64,000 nt of DNA. Origin: JADJPO01 sp963724535 (GTDB lineage: Bacteria; Actinomycetota; Actinomycetes; Actinomycetales; Kineosporiaceae). The notes below the pieces were generated by a model. It ran no database searches, was not told the DNA's origin, and worked only from the letters and a program-made list of their open reading frames with translations. This document shows, piece by piece, positions 26,227-35,740 of this stretch. Numbering within the stretch: the first letter of the stretch is position 1; every line of letters begins with the position of its first letter. The position numbers were made by a program, and so were the translations under genes. The stretch is taken from assembly GCA_963724535.1 (NCBI GenBank), contig CAVRVD010000015.1:124001-188000 (forward strand), read 5' to 3'.

Positions 26227-27188
26227 CACTTCTCCCCTTCCAGGAGTCGATTGCTCTCGAGGTGGTCGTGCACCGTCACCGCGATCGCGGCGACGTCGTC
26301 CGGTGCCGGCATCCGGCTTCCCGGCAGAGCAGTGGCGGCGCTTCCCCAGGCCAGCGCCGCGGCCAGGCATTCCCGCGGCGGTTCGCCGTCTGCCGCGCGG
26401 GACAGGTAGCCGGCCAGCGCGGCGTCCCCGGCGCCGACGGTGCTGACCGGCGCGGCGATCCGCGCCTCGCCGTGCAGCGTCGCCGCGTCGGTGACCAGCA
26501 CCGCACCGTCCGCCCCCAGGCTGGCCAGCACGGTGTCGATCCCCCTGTCCCGCAGCTCTCTTGCGGCCCGGGCGACGTCTCCCAAGGTGCGCAGCGGGCG
26601 CCCCACGGCCTCGGCGAGCTCCTCGCGGTTGGGCTTGACCAGGTCGGGCGGTGCCCTGTCGGAGCCGAGCAGCGCGGCCATCGCCGCACCGCTGGTGTCG
26701 ACGACCACCCGGGCTCCGGCGGGCCGAACCCGGACGACCAGGTCGGCGTAGAAAGTCGGCGGCAGGCCGCCGGGCAGGCTGCCGGAGCCGACCACCCAGG
26801 TGCCGGGCCCGGCGAGGGCGAGGACGGCGTCCACCAAGGCCTTCTGCTCCGCCTCGGACAGGATCGGGCCGGGCTCGTTGAGCTTGGTGGTGACCCCGTC
26901 CGGCTCGGCCAGGGTGATGTTGCTACGGACGCCGCCGGCCACCGGCACGGCGCGAACCCCGATCCCGAGCCCGTCGAGCAGCTCGGCGAGACGGTCGCCG
27001 TCCGGTCCGCCCAGTGGCAGGACCGCGGTGGTGGCCAGGCCGTTCCTGGCCAGGGCGCGGGACACGTTGACACCCTTGCCGCCGGGGTCGACCCGACTGT
27101 CGGTGGCCCGGTGCACCTCGCCCCGGTGCAGGGTCTCGATCTGCAGCGTCCGGTCAAGGCTGGGGTTGGGGGTCAGGGTCACGATCAT
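26226..27188 (-). CDS. fruK: 1-phosphofructokinase
   Basis: PfkB-family kinase, 320 residues, converting fructose-1-phosphate to fructose-1,6-bisphosphate with ATP. TPNPSLDRT lies at the N-terminus, PGGKGVNVSRALA (signature 1) near residue 36, and STVGAGDAALAGYL (signature 2, catalytic Asp in GAGD) near 250. It overlaps fruR upstream (ATGA) and fruB downstream. Gene order and the IIA/IIBC partners make the fructose assignment secure. Confidence 0.94.
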   Translation of the reverse strand: MIVTLTPNPSLDRTLQIETLHRGEVHRATDSRVDPGGKGVNVSRALARNGLATTAVLPLGGPDGDRLAELLDGLGIGVRAVPVAGGVRSNITLAEPDGVTTKLNEPGPILSEAEQKALVDAVLALAGPGTWVVGSGSLPGGLPPTFYADLVVRVRPAGARVVVDTSGAAMAALLGSDRAPPDLVKPNREELAEAVGRPLRTLGDVARAARELRDRGIDTVLASLGADGAVLVTDAATLHGEARIAAPVSTVGAGDAALAGYLSRAADGEPPRECLAAALAWGSAATALPGSRMPAPDDVAAIAVTVHDHLESNRLLEGEK

Positions 27189-27946
27189 GCGCGCACCACC
27201 TCAGGTCCTGCGCCGGCGATCTCGGCCGCCAGCTCCTCGTCCAGCCCGTCGTCGGTGACCACCACGTCGAGGTCGGCGACCTGACCGAACCGGGCGAAAT
27301 GATCGGTCTCGAACTTCGAGTGGTCGGCCAGCAGCACCCGCCGGCGGGCGGACTCGAGCATCACCCGCTTGACCGCCGCCTCGTCCCGGTCCGGCGTGGT
27401 CAGCCCCCGGGCCACCGAGATGCCGTTGGTGCCGAGGAAGGCGACGTCGACGATCACCTCGCGCAGCGCGGCCACCGCCCACTCGTCGACCGCGGCCATC
27501 GTGCGGCCCCGGATCCGACCACCGACCTGGTGCAACGTGATGCCGGGCCGTCCGGCCAGGATCATCGCCACCGACAGGCCGTTGGTCACGACGGTGAGCT
27601 CGACGCCCGCCGGGATCAGGTGCGCCAGCTGGGCCGTCGTGGACCCGGCGTCGAGCAGTACCGCACCCTCGGCAGGCATCTGGGCCAGGCCCGCCTGGGC
27701 GATCCGCCGCTTCAGCTCGACGTTGTGGCTCTCCCGGTCGGCCAGGTCGGGCTCGAACCTGATCCGCTCGACCGGGATCGCCCCGCCGTGGGTACGGCGC
27801 ACCAGGCGCAACCGCTCGAGGGTGGACAGGTCGCGACGGATCGTCTCCGGGGTCACCTCGAGCTCGGTGGCCAGGGCGAGCACTTCGACGCGGCCGTTGC
27901 GGCGGGCCTCGTCGACGATCAGCTGGTGGCGTTCAGTGGCATACAT
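27185..27946 (-). CDS. fruR: DeoR-family fructose operon regulator
   Basis: Repressor of 253 residues. The DeoR helix-turn-helix (ERHQLIVDEARRNGRVEVLA, then VTPETIRRDLSTLERLRLVR) spans residues 5-57. The sugar-phosphate isomerase-like sensor domain has LLDAGSTTAQLA near 98, VVTNGLSVA and LLADHSKF. MYATERHQ is the usual start of this family, so ATG 27946 is preferred over one at 28027. It heads fruR-fruK-fruB-fruA. The upstream gap is AT-rich, with TTGTCC (27954) and GGACAA (28003) as possible operator halves, consistent with autoregulation by fructose-1-phosphate. Confidence 0.92.
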   Translation of the reverse strand: MYATERHQLIVDEARRNGRVEVLALATELEVTPETIRRDLSTLERLRLVRRTHGGAIPVERIRFEPDLADRESHNVELKRRIAQAGLAQMPAEGAVLLDAGSTTAQLAHLIPAGVELTVVTNGLSVAMILAGRPGITLHQVGGRIRGRTMAAVDEWAVAALREVIVDVAFLGTNGISVARGLTTPDRDEAAVKRVMLESARRRVLLADHSKFETDHFARFGQVADLDVVVTDDGLDEELAAEIAGAGPEVVRA

Positions 27947-28158
27947 GACAACCTTGTCCAACGATTCGGGCTTCTGTTTCTGTGAAATTAAGTGCTCGTT
28001 TCGGACAAAACAAGACCTCTCAGCCACAAATCTGCCACCGATAGGCGCTGATTCAGAACTGAACGGATCGCCGATCGAACAGGATGTGAAACGCGCACCT
28101 CACCGCAACGACCGCTTCGGCCACGACCCGATCCGTGGCTAAAACGAGGAGACGGGGT

Positions 28159-29778
28159 TCAGACCGATGGTGACTTGGCCCGGCGGCCACGGCGCGGACC
28201 ACCCGCGTCGGCCGCCGGCTCGCCCTGCTCGGCATCGCGGTCCAGGTCGACGTCGAAGGTCTGCCACAGGCCGCCGAGCGGAGCGTAGACCCAACTCGGC
28301 AGGTGCTCAGCGGCGTAGACGATCTCCCGGCACAGCTGCTCGGCCTCGAAGGCGGGCAGCAGCCGCTCGTCGAGCAGCTCGCTGCGGCCGGCTGAGACGA
28401 CCTCGGTGCGGTAGGCCTCCAGGAGACTCTCCCGGGCGGCTCGGCTCCAGGCGTCGACCCGATCGGTCATGGCGAACCCGCTGCCCTTGTCGACGACCCG
28501 GGCCACGTGGTCAAGGCTGCGCAGCAGGCGGGCAAGGTCGCGCGCGGCCGGCTGCAACGGCTGGCCGACGCTCAACCCCTCGATCTCCACGACCGGGTTG
28601 GGGTGGAAGTCCACGACCGCCAGGCCCCCGGGCCAGCGCAGCACCTGCCCCACGTGCAGGTCGCCGTGCACCCGTTGCATCCACACCGGACGACCGTCCG
28701 GCTGCTCGGCGGCCTCAGCCACCTCATGCAGGGCGTCGACGGCGGCCTCGAGCCGGCCAAGTCGTGGCAGCAGAACATCGGCGACGCCCTCGATCCTGCC
28801 GTCCCGGGCGACCTGCTCGGCAGCCCGTACCATCCGCCGGCCAGCGCTGTGCCAGGCGCGCACCAGGTCGGCCGGGACCTGCGCAGTCGGCTCTGGGAGC
28901 ACCGCGGACGGCGTGGCCAGGGCCAGGTGCAGCTTGGCGGCACAGCGGCCGAGCCGGGCCGGGAAGTCGTTCTGCCACGGGTCGTTGCCGCTCGCTGGGG
29001 TGGTCGCGGCGGGCGCCGTCCCGAGCGCCCGCTGGGCGAGGTCCAGGCACCAGTCCCAGCCGTCTCTGGCCCGGGGGAGGTACCTGGTCGCCCAGGCGAC
29101 CGGCACCTCGCGGCCACTCGGCGTCGTCCACAGCAACATGCCGTGGGTCTCCGGCACCTCGAAGTACCCCACGGCGTCCAGGTGGGCCAGGGTGCGCGGC
29201 GCCTCGTGGTCGGCGTCGGTGACCTGGCGGACCCAGGTCACCACGACCCGCTCCCCGACGACGACCGAGGAGATCGCGTCATCGTCCACCGGGCGCTCGC
29301 CGCGGGCCTCAGGCGGCGGCACCAGCCGGACCACACGGAACCCGGGGACCGGCGGGATCACCTCATGACGGAGCAGATCGACGAACGCCTCCGCGATGCC
29401 GTTCTCGTCGTCCGGAAGATCGGCCAGGGCCGCATCGTCGAGGTCGGCCGCCCCCCGGGTCGGGGACACGTCCGCCGACGAGGACCGGGAGGGGGCGTCG
29501 GGCGACCGGCCGGTGGCCCTGGAGTGGACCAGGGTCCGAGCAGCAGCCAGGTCGTTCTGGGACAGACCCCAGGCCGGGGTCGCTGCGGCGAAGGTCCGCT
29601 GCGGCCGGCAGGTGAAGGCCGAGCCGATGCGTTCGACGGTCACCGCAGCGCCCAGATGCAACGGGTACTGCCAGATCGTCTGGTCGGACTGGTCGGACTG
29701 ATCGGCCGGCGCAGCCCGCGGGACGCCGGCCCGCGGGACGGGACCGTGAGCCTGCGGGGTGCGCTGTGTCGACGACAT
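28159..29778 (-). CDS. Maltokinase/glucosamine-kinase-like protein
   Basis: Predicted sugar kinase of 539 residues with the eukaryotic-kinase-like (APH) fold of actinobacterial maltokinases and glucosamine kinases. A long cap-like N-terminal domain (to about 230) includes a Ser/Asp-rich insertion. The catalytic loop reads RVHGDLHVGQVLRW, with HGDLH near residue 369, and the metal site VVDFHPNP lies about 20 residues later. Most relatives have DFE or DFD there, so the His is unusual, although the metal-binding Asp is kept. The tail is Arg/Gly-rich. The start ATG 29778 lacks a strong ribosome site. Divergent from an AGE-family sugar isomerase. Confidence 0.75.
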   Translation of the reverse strand: MSSTQRTPQAHGPVPRAGVPRAAPADQSDQSDQTIWQYPLHLGAAVTVERIGSAFTCRPQRTFAAATPAWGLSQNDLAAARTLVHSRATGRSPDAPSRSSSADVSPTRGAADLDDAALADLPDDENGIAEAFVDLLRHEVIPPVPGFRVVRLVPPPEARGERPVDDDAISSVVVGERVVVTWVRQVTDADHEAPRTLAHLDAVGYFEVPETHGMLLWTTPSGREVPVAWATRYLPRARDGWDWCLDLAQRALGTAPAATTPASGNDPWQNDFPARLGRCAAKLHLALATPSAVLPEPTAQVPADLVRAWHSAGRRMVRAAEQVARDGRIEGVADVLLPRLGRLEAAVDALHEVAEAAEQPDGRPVWMQRVHGDLHVGQVLRWPGGLAVVDFHPNPVVEIEGLSVGQPLQPAARDLARLLRSLDHVARVVDKGSGFAMTDRVDAWSRAARESLLEAYRTEVVSAGRSELLDERLLPAFEAEQLCREIVYAAEHLPSWVYAPLGGLWQTFDVDLDRDAEQGEPAADAGGPRRGRRAKSPSV

Positions 29779-30098
29779 CGCCGTGTCGCCTGGCGACCCG
29801 TTACTCACGGACAACCTCCCGTCACCCGGCGCCGACGCTACCTGCTCGACGCGCGGAGCACATAGGACCCGCGCCGGATTTCCTCTGCGATTCACCCGAA
29901 CCGGCGAGAGCCGTCCCGTCACGGACGAACCACCGCCGCCGAATGGTCTCGGACAAACCACCCAAAGACCAGCATGCGCCCCGTTCCGTGCCCAGCCCAA
30001 GTCCGCACGTCACAGCGGGGTGCTGGCACGCTGGACCCGGTCGGCGGCACCGCTGCCCCCGCCCGACCCCTTGACCCCACAACCGTGAAGAGGCACCG
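29779..30098. promoter_or_regulatory. Divergent promoter region, kinase and isomerase
   Basis: About 320 bases between two divergent start codons. It must hold both promoters, but I find no strong palindrome or clear -10/-35 pair. The frame of the kinase stays open upstream to about 30000, so a longer N-terminus for that protein cannot be excluded. Confidence 0.35.
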
Positions 30099-31361
30099 AT
30101 GGGTCCGTCCGCACACCTGCCCGGCCACCTGCCCCCCACCGACGTGGACACCCTCGCCGACCCGTCGCTGACCTGGCTGCTCGGTGAGGTCGACCGGCTG
30201 CTGGACGGCGCCCGCGCCGCGCGGGTGCCGGACGGGTTCGGCTGGTTGGACGGCGAGGGCCACGTGGACCCCTCCCGCGGGCAGCCGTTGTGGGTGACGA
30301 CCCGGATGGTTCACTGCTTCGCCCTCGGACACCTGCTCGGCCGCGACGGCGACGCGCAGCTGGTCGACCACGGGGTCGAAGGCCTGCGCGAGGCCTACCG
30401 TGACCCGACCCACGGCGGCTGGATGGCCGACCCCCGCGAGCCGGGGGGCGCCAAGGGCGCCTATGGGCACGCCTTCGTGGTACTGGCCGGCGCCAGCGCG
30501 GCGCTGGCCGGCCGCCCCGGCGGTGCCGAGCTGCTCGCCGACGCGCTCGCCGCCTCCGAGGGCTGGTTCTGGGACGACGCTGCTGGGGCGGTGGTGGAGG
30601 AGTGGGACGCCGGGTTCACCACCTGCGACCCCTACCGCGGCGCCAACGCGAACATGCACACGGTCGAGGCCTACCTCGCCGCGGCGGACGCGACCGGCGA
30701 CTCGCTGTGGCGCCGCCGGGCCCTGCGGATCGCCGAGCGGTTGGTCGACCACGGCGCCCGGGGTCATGACTGGCGGGTACCCGAGCACTTCGACGCCGAC
30801 TGGTCCGAGCTGCCCGACTACAACCGGGACACCCCCGCCCACCCCTTCCGTCCCTACGGGGTGACCCCCGGACATGGCCTGGAGTGGGCGCGGCTGCTGC
30901 TGCATCTGGAGGCCTCTCTGACCGCTGACGGCCGGGCGGGGGACGGCGGGACGGGGGCGCCGCCCTGGCTGCGCCCGGCCGCGGTCGGCCTGTTCGACCG
31001 GGCGATGGCCGACGGCTGGGACGACGGGCACGGCGGCCTGTGCTATACCACCGACTGGGACGGCATGCCGGTGGTCAGCCAGCACTTCCACTGGGTGGCC
31101 TGCGAGGCCATCGCGACCGCGGCACTGCTGCACCGGGTGACCGGCCGGCAACGCTTCGCCGAGGCCTACCAGCGGGTGTGGGACTACTGCCGGGCCCATT
31201 TCCTGGACGGGCGCCCCGGCTGGCAGATGGAGGTCGACCCGGACGGTACGCCGTCCCACGTGACCTGGGTCGGCCGCCCGGACATCTACCACTCGGTGCA
31301 GGCCTGCCTGGTCCCGATGCTGCCTCTGGCCCCCTGTTTCGCCGCCGCCCTCGCCGGCTGA
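30099..31361 (+). CDS. AGE-family sugar epimerase/isomerase
   Basis: Cytoplasmic alpha6/alpha6-barrel enzyme of 420 residues, related to N-acylglucosamine 2-epimerase and closest by motif to YihS-type aldose-ketose isomerases (mannose, sulfoquinovose). The conserved His residues appear in ANANMHTVEAYLAA near 186, TPGHGLEWARLLL near 257 and DIYHSVQACLVP near 395. EHFDADW near 230 and the aromatic start HVDPSRGQPLWVTTRM also fit. The ATG follows GAAGAGG. An AGE isomerase beside a sugar kinase suggests a short catabolic step for mannose or an amino sugar; the substrate is not settled. Confidence 0.87.
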   Translation: MGPSAHLPGHLPPTDVDTLADPSLTWLLGEVDRLLDGARAARVPDGFGWLDGEGHVDPSRGQPLWVTTRMVHCFALGHLLGRDGDAQLVDHGVEGLREAYRDPTHGGWMADPREPGGAKGAYGHAFVVLAGASAALAGRPGGAELLADALAASEGWFWDDAAGAVVEEWDAGFTTCDPYRGANANMHTVEAYLAAADATGDSLWRRRALRIAERLVDHGARGHDWRVPEHFDADWSELPDYNRDTPAHPFRPYGVTPGHGLEWARLLLHLEASLTADGRAGDGGTGAPPWLRPAAVGLFDRAMADGWDDGHGGLCYTTDWDGMPVVSQHFHWVACEAIATAALLHRVTGRQRFAEAYQRVWDYCRAHFLDGRPGWQMEVDPDGTPSHVTWVGRPDIYHSVQACLVPMLPLAPCFAAALAG

Positions 31362-31364
31362 GCG

Positions 31365-32684
31365 TCAGGAGACCCAGGTCGGGCGCAGCGGCATGTCCGA
31401 GGCGCCGTCGTCGTGCCGGCGCACCGCGAGCACCTGGTGCAGCTCGATCTGGTCGGTCTCGAAGCCCAGTCGGGACCCGGCCAGGTACAGCCCCCAGGTC
31501 CTGGCCACCGCCAGGCCCACCTCGGCCACGCACTCGTCCCACTGCTCGACCAGGTTGGCGCACCAGGCAGCACAGGTCATCGCGTAGTGCTCACGCAACG
31601 ACTCGACGTGACGGACCTCCAGCCCGGCGTCCTGGATCTCGGTGCTGATCCTGCCCACTCCGGTGAGCTCACCATCCGGGAAGACGTACCGGTCGATGAA
31701 CCCCCGCTTGACCCGCGGGGTGTGCCGGTTGTCCGGCCGGGTGATGCAGTGGTTGAGCAGCCGCCCCCCGGGGCGCAGCTTCGAGCGCAGGAATGCGAAG
31801 TAGGCCGGGTAGTTGGCCACCCCGATGTGTTCGGTCAGCCCGATCGAGGACACCGCGTCGAAATCGGACTCGGCGACGTCGCGGTAGTCGCCGTGCCGCA
31901 CCTCGGCGAGGTCGGTCAGTCCCTCCCGCTCGATCGCAGCCTGCGCCCAGGCCGCCTGCTCCCCGCTGAGCGTCACCCCGATCGCCCGCACGCCGTACTT
32001 CGTGGCGGCGTGCCGGACCATCCCGCCCCAGCCGCAGCCGACGTCCAGCAGCCGCATGCCGGGCTTGAGGTCGAGCTTGCGGGCCACGAGGTCGTACTTG
32101 TGCTCCTGGGCCTGCTCCAGGCTCGCCGTCTTCGTCGGGTAGCAGGCACAGGTGTAGGTCATCGACGGTCCCAACACCAGTTCGTAGAAGCGGTTGGAGA
32201 CGTCGTAGTGGTGCTGGATCGCCTCGGCGTCGCGGGACTTGGAGTGCAGGACGCCGTGCAGCCGACGCCGCCAGTCCGGTCGCGCCTCCTGTGACGGCGG
32301 GGCCGGGGGGACGAGCCGGCTGATCCCCAGGGCCCGGGTCACCCGGGCGACGGTCGGCGGGTCCGGACGTCGCCAGCGCAGCTCGGTGCCCATCTCCCTG
32401 AGCAGCGGGTACGGGTCGCCGGGGTGCACCCCGACCACGTCCAGATCGCCGGAGACGTACGCGCGGGCCATACCCAGCGACCCCGGGGCGGTCACCAGGT
32501 AGGCCACGCCGCGCGGGGTGCTGATGTGGATGCCCACACCGGCACCCTCCGGACCGGTGTGGGAACCGTCGTAGGCGCTGAACCGGAAGGTGATCGGACG
32601 CTCGGCCAGCAGGTCGACGATGTCGGCCAACTTGAGCTCGTCGGCGCCGGGTCCGGTACGCCAGGTGGTCAAGGATCCTGCCAT
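31365..32684 (-). CDS. CFA-synthase-type lipid methyltransferase (TmsB-like)
   Basis: SAM-dependent enzyme, 439 residues, that methylates the double bond of unsaturated fatty acyl chains in phospholipids. The SAM motif DVGCGWGG is at 214-221, preceded by QHHYDVSNRFYELVLG (157-172). Later come GLTEHIG, FIDRYVFPDGEL and SLREHYA. An FAD oxidoreductase in the same run of genes suggests the 10-methyl branched (tuberculostearic-type) pathway rather than cyclopropane formation; this is inference. GGAG seven bases before ATG 32684 supports that start over ATG 32702. Its stop is three bases from the convergent isomerase stop. Confidence 0.85.
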   Translation of the reverse strand: MAGSLTTWRTGPGADELKLADIVDLLAERPITFRFSAYDGSHTGPEGAGVGIHISTPRGVAYLVTAPGSLGMARAYVSGDLDVVGVHPGDPYPLLREMGTELRWRRPDPPTVARVTRALGISRLVPPAPPSQEARPDWRRRLHGVLHSKSRDAEAIQHHYDVSNRFYELVLGPSMTYTCACYPTKTASLEQAQEHKYDLVARKLDLKPGMRLLDVGCGWGGMVRHAATKYGVRAIGVTLSGEQAAWAQAAIEREGLTDLAEVRHGDYRDVAESDFDAVSSIGLTEHIGVANYPAYFAFLRSKLRPGGRLLNHCITRPDNRHTPRVKRGFIDRYVFPDGELTGVGRISTEIQDAGLEVRHVESLREHYAMTCAAWCANLVEQWDECVAEVGLAVARTWGLYLAGSRLGFETDQIELHQVLAVRRHDDGASDMPLRPTWVS

Positions 32685-32830
32685 GGGCCACTCCAGGGTC
32701 ATCGTGCGGAGTGCCGGCGATGGCTGTGACCCAACCCGGCACGCCAGAGCCTCGACAGACGCGCGACGACACTCTACGTCGCAGGTCATGGCCTTGGTAC
32801 CGGACAAATGACCCCGGCCTGGAGCCGTGC

Positions 32831-34114
32831 TCACGGTGGGTCGAGGGCACCATCCTGAACCGCGGCCATGGTCTGGGTGGTCCAGGCCAGCGCCGCCAGG
32901 AAGCTCTCGGTGACCAGTGCGCGGGGCAGGCCGGCCTGGGCCAGCAGGGTGTCGTCGTCCAGGTGGTAGCCGCGGACGGCGTCGAGCAGCTGCCGCAGCG
33001 GGGTGATCTTCCCGGTCAGGGTGTCGGTGATCGCGGTCGCCAGCGGAGGCAGCCCGCCGAGCAGCACCGCGGGGCCGATGCCGATCAGCTCGGCGATGCC
33101 GTCCAGAAGACCGACGATGAAGGCGGCGTCCGAATCCAGGTCGGGCCGGTCGAGCCGCGTGGCGAGCTCCTCGCAGGTCCGGCCACGGACCAGGACCGAG
33201 GAGGCCTGGTTGACCTGGGCGCCGAGACCGGACACGGCCAGGAGCACCATCCACGAGCGGAGCCGGTTCAGCCCGAGCAGCACCACCGCGTCGCCGATCG
33301 AGGTGATGGTCCGGCTCAACCCGTTGCTGCTGGCGTTGGCCAGCCGCAGCAGCTGCAGCACCAGGCCGGGGTCGACTCGCAGGATGCTCTCGACGTCCCG
33401 CAGCTGTACGTCGGCGGCGGACAGCCGGCCGAGCAGCTGCAGGGCGACCAGGCGGTCGGAGCTGAGCGTCTCCGCGGTCAGGGTCTGTGGCCGACCCAGG
33501 TGGTAACCCTGGAACAGCGCGAACCCGGTGTCCAGGCAGCGCCGCCGGGTCGCCTCGTTCTCGACCCGTTCGGCGAGCATCACCAGGTCGTCGTCGCGCA
33601 CGTCCCGGCACCGCCGCACGGTGGCGACCACCTGCTCCCAGGGGGTCAGCACGTCGATCTTGACGATCTCGGCCAACTCGAGCAGAGCGTCCGAAAGCGG
33701 GGTCCAGACGAAGTCGTCCAGGGCGATCCGGTACCCGGCCTCGTGCAGCCCCCGGACGCCGTTCAGGACGTTCTGGTCGATCTGCACCGACTCGAGCACC
33801 TCGAGCACGGCCTGGTCCGGGTCGAACGGCACCGGCAGGTCGCCCACCAGGAAGGCGCGGGTCAGGTTGACGAAGCCGGGCAGGCCACCGAGCAGGTCGG
33901 CGACCGGGAACCCGGAGAAGGCGGCCAGGATGGTCGAGGTGGTGGCGCGGTCGCCGTGGTCCGCGTCGGGACCGACGTCTGCCGCCACGGCAGCACAGTC
34001 ACGACGGAACAGCAGCTCGTAGGCGTGCAGCCGCCCTGCGGTGTCGAAGATGGGCTGACGCCCGATGTGTACGCTGCGGCCGCTAGGCGGTGCCGAGGTA
34101 TCGCAGCCCACCAC
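32831..34114 (-). CDS. EAL/HDOD signalling protein (YuxH-like)
   Basis: Cytoplasmic regulatory protein of 427 residues. The N-terminal EAL domain (about 15-215) is degenerate: the EAL motif reads YELLFRR and only parts of the fold (LDDFVW, VKIDV, AERVEN) are kept, so it probably cannot cleave c-di-GMP. The HDOD domain (about 225-400) has LGRLSAADVQLRDVESIL and LLRLANAS. EAL-HDOD proteins usually act as adaptors. GGAGGAGG seven bases before GTG 34114 is a strong ribosome site. It lies between the FAD oxidoreductase and the methyltransferase, all in the same direction. Confidence 0.87.
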   Translation of the reverse strand: MVGCDTSAPPSGRSVHIGRQPIFDTAGRLHAYELLFRRDCAAVAADVGPDADHGDRATTSTILAAFSGFPVADLLGGLPGFVNLTRAFLVGDLPVPFDPDQAVLEVLESVQIDQNVLNGVRGLHEAGYRIALDDFVWTPLSDALLELAEIVKIDVLTPWEQVVATVRRCRDVRDDDLVMLAERVENEATRRRCLDTGFALFQGYHLGRPQTLTAETLSSDRLVALQLLGRLSAADVQLRDVESILRVDPGLVLQLLRLANASSNGLSRTITSIGDAVVLLGLNRLRSWMVLLAVSGLGAQVNQASSVLVRGRTCEELATRLDRPDLDSDAAFIVGLLDGIAELIGIGPAVLLGGLPPLATAITDTLTGKITPLRQLLDAVRGYHLDDDTLLAQAGLPRALVTESFLAALAWTTQTMAAVQDGALDPP

Positions 34115-34250
34115 CGTGCCTCCTCCGACGACCTGCCCGCCCCCACGCAGAGCGTCCGAGGATGGTCTCGGCCGGGATCGCGGTGGGGTTGAGCCAGCAC
34201 TCGGGTGACGGCGGGTCGGACGCCCCCATCCGTCGAGCAGCCGCAGCGGG

Positions 34251-35711
34251 TCAGGCCCGCGCGACCACCTTCTGGTACAGATCAGGCAGTCGGTGGTCGG
34301 GGTCGTAGCGCTTCTTGACCCGCTGATAGGCGGCTCCCCCGTAGCTGGCCCAGAAGTCGGCCTCGTCGTAGTAGGCGTCGGAGTACAGCGACTTGTGCCC
34401 CTCGTGCTCGGCGACGCTCCTCTCGACCAGCCGGTTCACGTCGCCGTCGCTGCGGCCGGGTTCGATCGGCACCGTGCCCCAGAATCCCACGTTGACGTAG
34501 GTCCGCCCCGGGGTGAGCGGGTACAACGACCAGGTCTGCCGTCCGACCAGGGGGCACAGCCAGACCGGGGTCATCGGCACATGGTCGAGGTACCAGCGCA
34601 GGAAGGCGGCGGTGCGCTCCAGCGGGATCTCGACGTCCTGGATGACGCGTTCGCGGGCCGGTCTGCCACGGCGGCGGTCGAGGGCGGCTGCCAGGTGGTA
34701 ACGGTTCTCCAGGCCGACGATGCGGTGGTAGACGTCGCTGCGACGCCACTTGGCCGGCCACACCCGGCGCAGGGCCGGGTTCTGGGCACCGAAGGCCTTG
34801 GAGCACCAGAACCAGTCGGTGTCCCAACGCCACAAGTAGTCGTGCACAGTGAGCGCGTCACTGGCCCGGCGGGACAGCGATCGGTAGTAGACGTCCTGAC
34901 CGGTGTAGTCGGACAGCTCGGTGCCGAGCGGCAGCTCGCTGCTCCACCGGCCCAGGACCAGGTAGGCCTCATCGGCACCGAACAGCACGCCGTCCAGGAA
35001 GTCGACCGGCTCGGGGCTGCCGCCGCGCGAGGTCCAGGTGCGCTCGGTCACGATCTGGCCGACTGCCTCCAGCAGCGCGTCGAGGTCGTCGAAGCGGACG
35101 TTGCGGGTCAGCACGTACGGCTGCACCCGCTCCAGGGCGATCCGCAGCCGGGCCGCGTAGCCGAGGCTGCCGAAGGAGTTCGGGAACGCGCGGAACAGCT
35201 CGGCGTTCTCGCCGTCCGGTGTGGCGGTGACCAGGTCGCCCGCGCCGGTCAGCACGTCGAGCTCGAGCACGGACTCGTGCGGCAGGCCGTTGCGGAACGA
35301 GGTGGACTCGATGCCCAGGCCGGTCACCGCCCCGCCCAGGGTGATCGTGCGCAGCTGCGGCACCACCAGCGGCATGAGGTCCTGGGCGAGGGTGGTGGCC
35401 ACCAGCCGTTCGTAGGTGCACATGCCCTGGACATCGGCCGTGCGGCCCTGAACGTCGATGCTGACCACCGAGCCCAGGCCGGTCACGTCCAGGCCCGGGG
35501 TCGCGATGTCACGGCGGGGCCGGAACAGGTTGGACGTGCGCTTGGCCAGCCGCACCGGCGCGCCGGGCGGGACGGCGCGGTAGCTGTCCTGCAGCGCCTC
35601 CACGGCCTGCCGATGGACGACGCGGCCCACCGGGGTGGCAGTCAGCGGAGCCACGGACGAGGTGGTCAGCGCGGTCCCGTCGTGGCGCAGGTGGGTGGCG
35701 GTGTGGGTCAT
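34251..35711 (-). CDS. FAD-binding oxidoreductase (DHCR24/TmsA-like)
   Basis: Flavoenzyme of 486 residues in the VAO/DHCR24-like group. The FAD-binding core spans about 75-215: VSIDVQGRTADVQGMCTYER, LGGAVTGLGIESTSFRNGLP and LFRAFPNSFGSLGYA. The C-terminal substrate domain is rich in aromatic residues. Homologues paired with CFA-type methyltransferases reduce the methylene intermediate to a 10-methyl acyl chain, which is the proposed role here. ATG 35711 is chosen; a TTG nine bases earlier is less likely. It follows the DUF1015 gene by 29 bases, suggesting one transcript DUF1015-FAD-EAL/HDOD-methyltransferase. Confidence 0.83.
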   Translation of the reverse strand: MTHTATHLRHDGTALTTSSVAPLTATPVGRVVHRQAVEALQDSYRAVPPGAPVRLAKRTSNLFRPRRDIATPGLDVTGLGSVVSIDVQGRTADVQGMCTYERLVATTLAQDLMPLVVPQLRTITLGGAVTGLGIESTSFRNGLPHESVLELDVLTGAGDLVTATPDGENAELFRAFPNSFGSLGYAARLRIALERVQPYVLTRNVRFDDLDALLEAVGQIVTERTWTSRGGSPEPVDFLDGVLFGADEAYLVLGRWSSELPLGTELSDYTGQDVYYRSLSRRASDALTVHDYLWRWDTDWFWCSKAFGAQNPALRRVWPAKWRRSDVYHRIVGLENRYHLAAALDRRRGRPARERVIQDVEIPLERTAAFLRWYLDHVPMTPVWLCPLVGRQTWSLYPLTPGRTYVNVGFWGTVPIEPGRSDGDVNRLVERSVAEHEGHKSLYSDAYYDEADFWASYGGAAYQRVKKRYDPDHRLPDLYQKVVARA

Positions 35712-35740
35712 CGCCGGCAACCGGTGTCCCTGGCCCGGCT

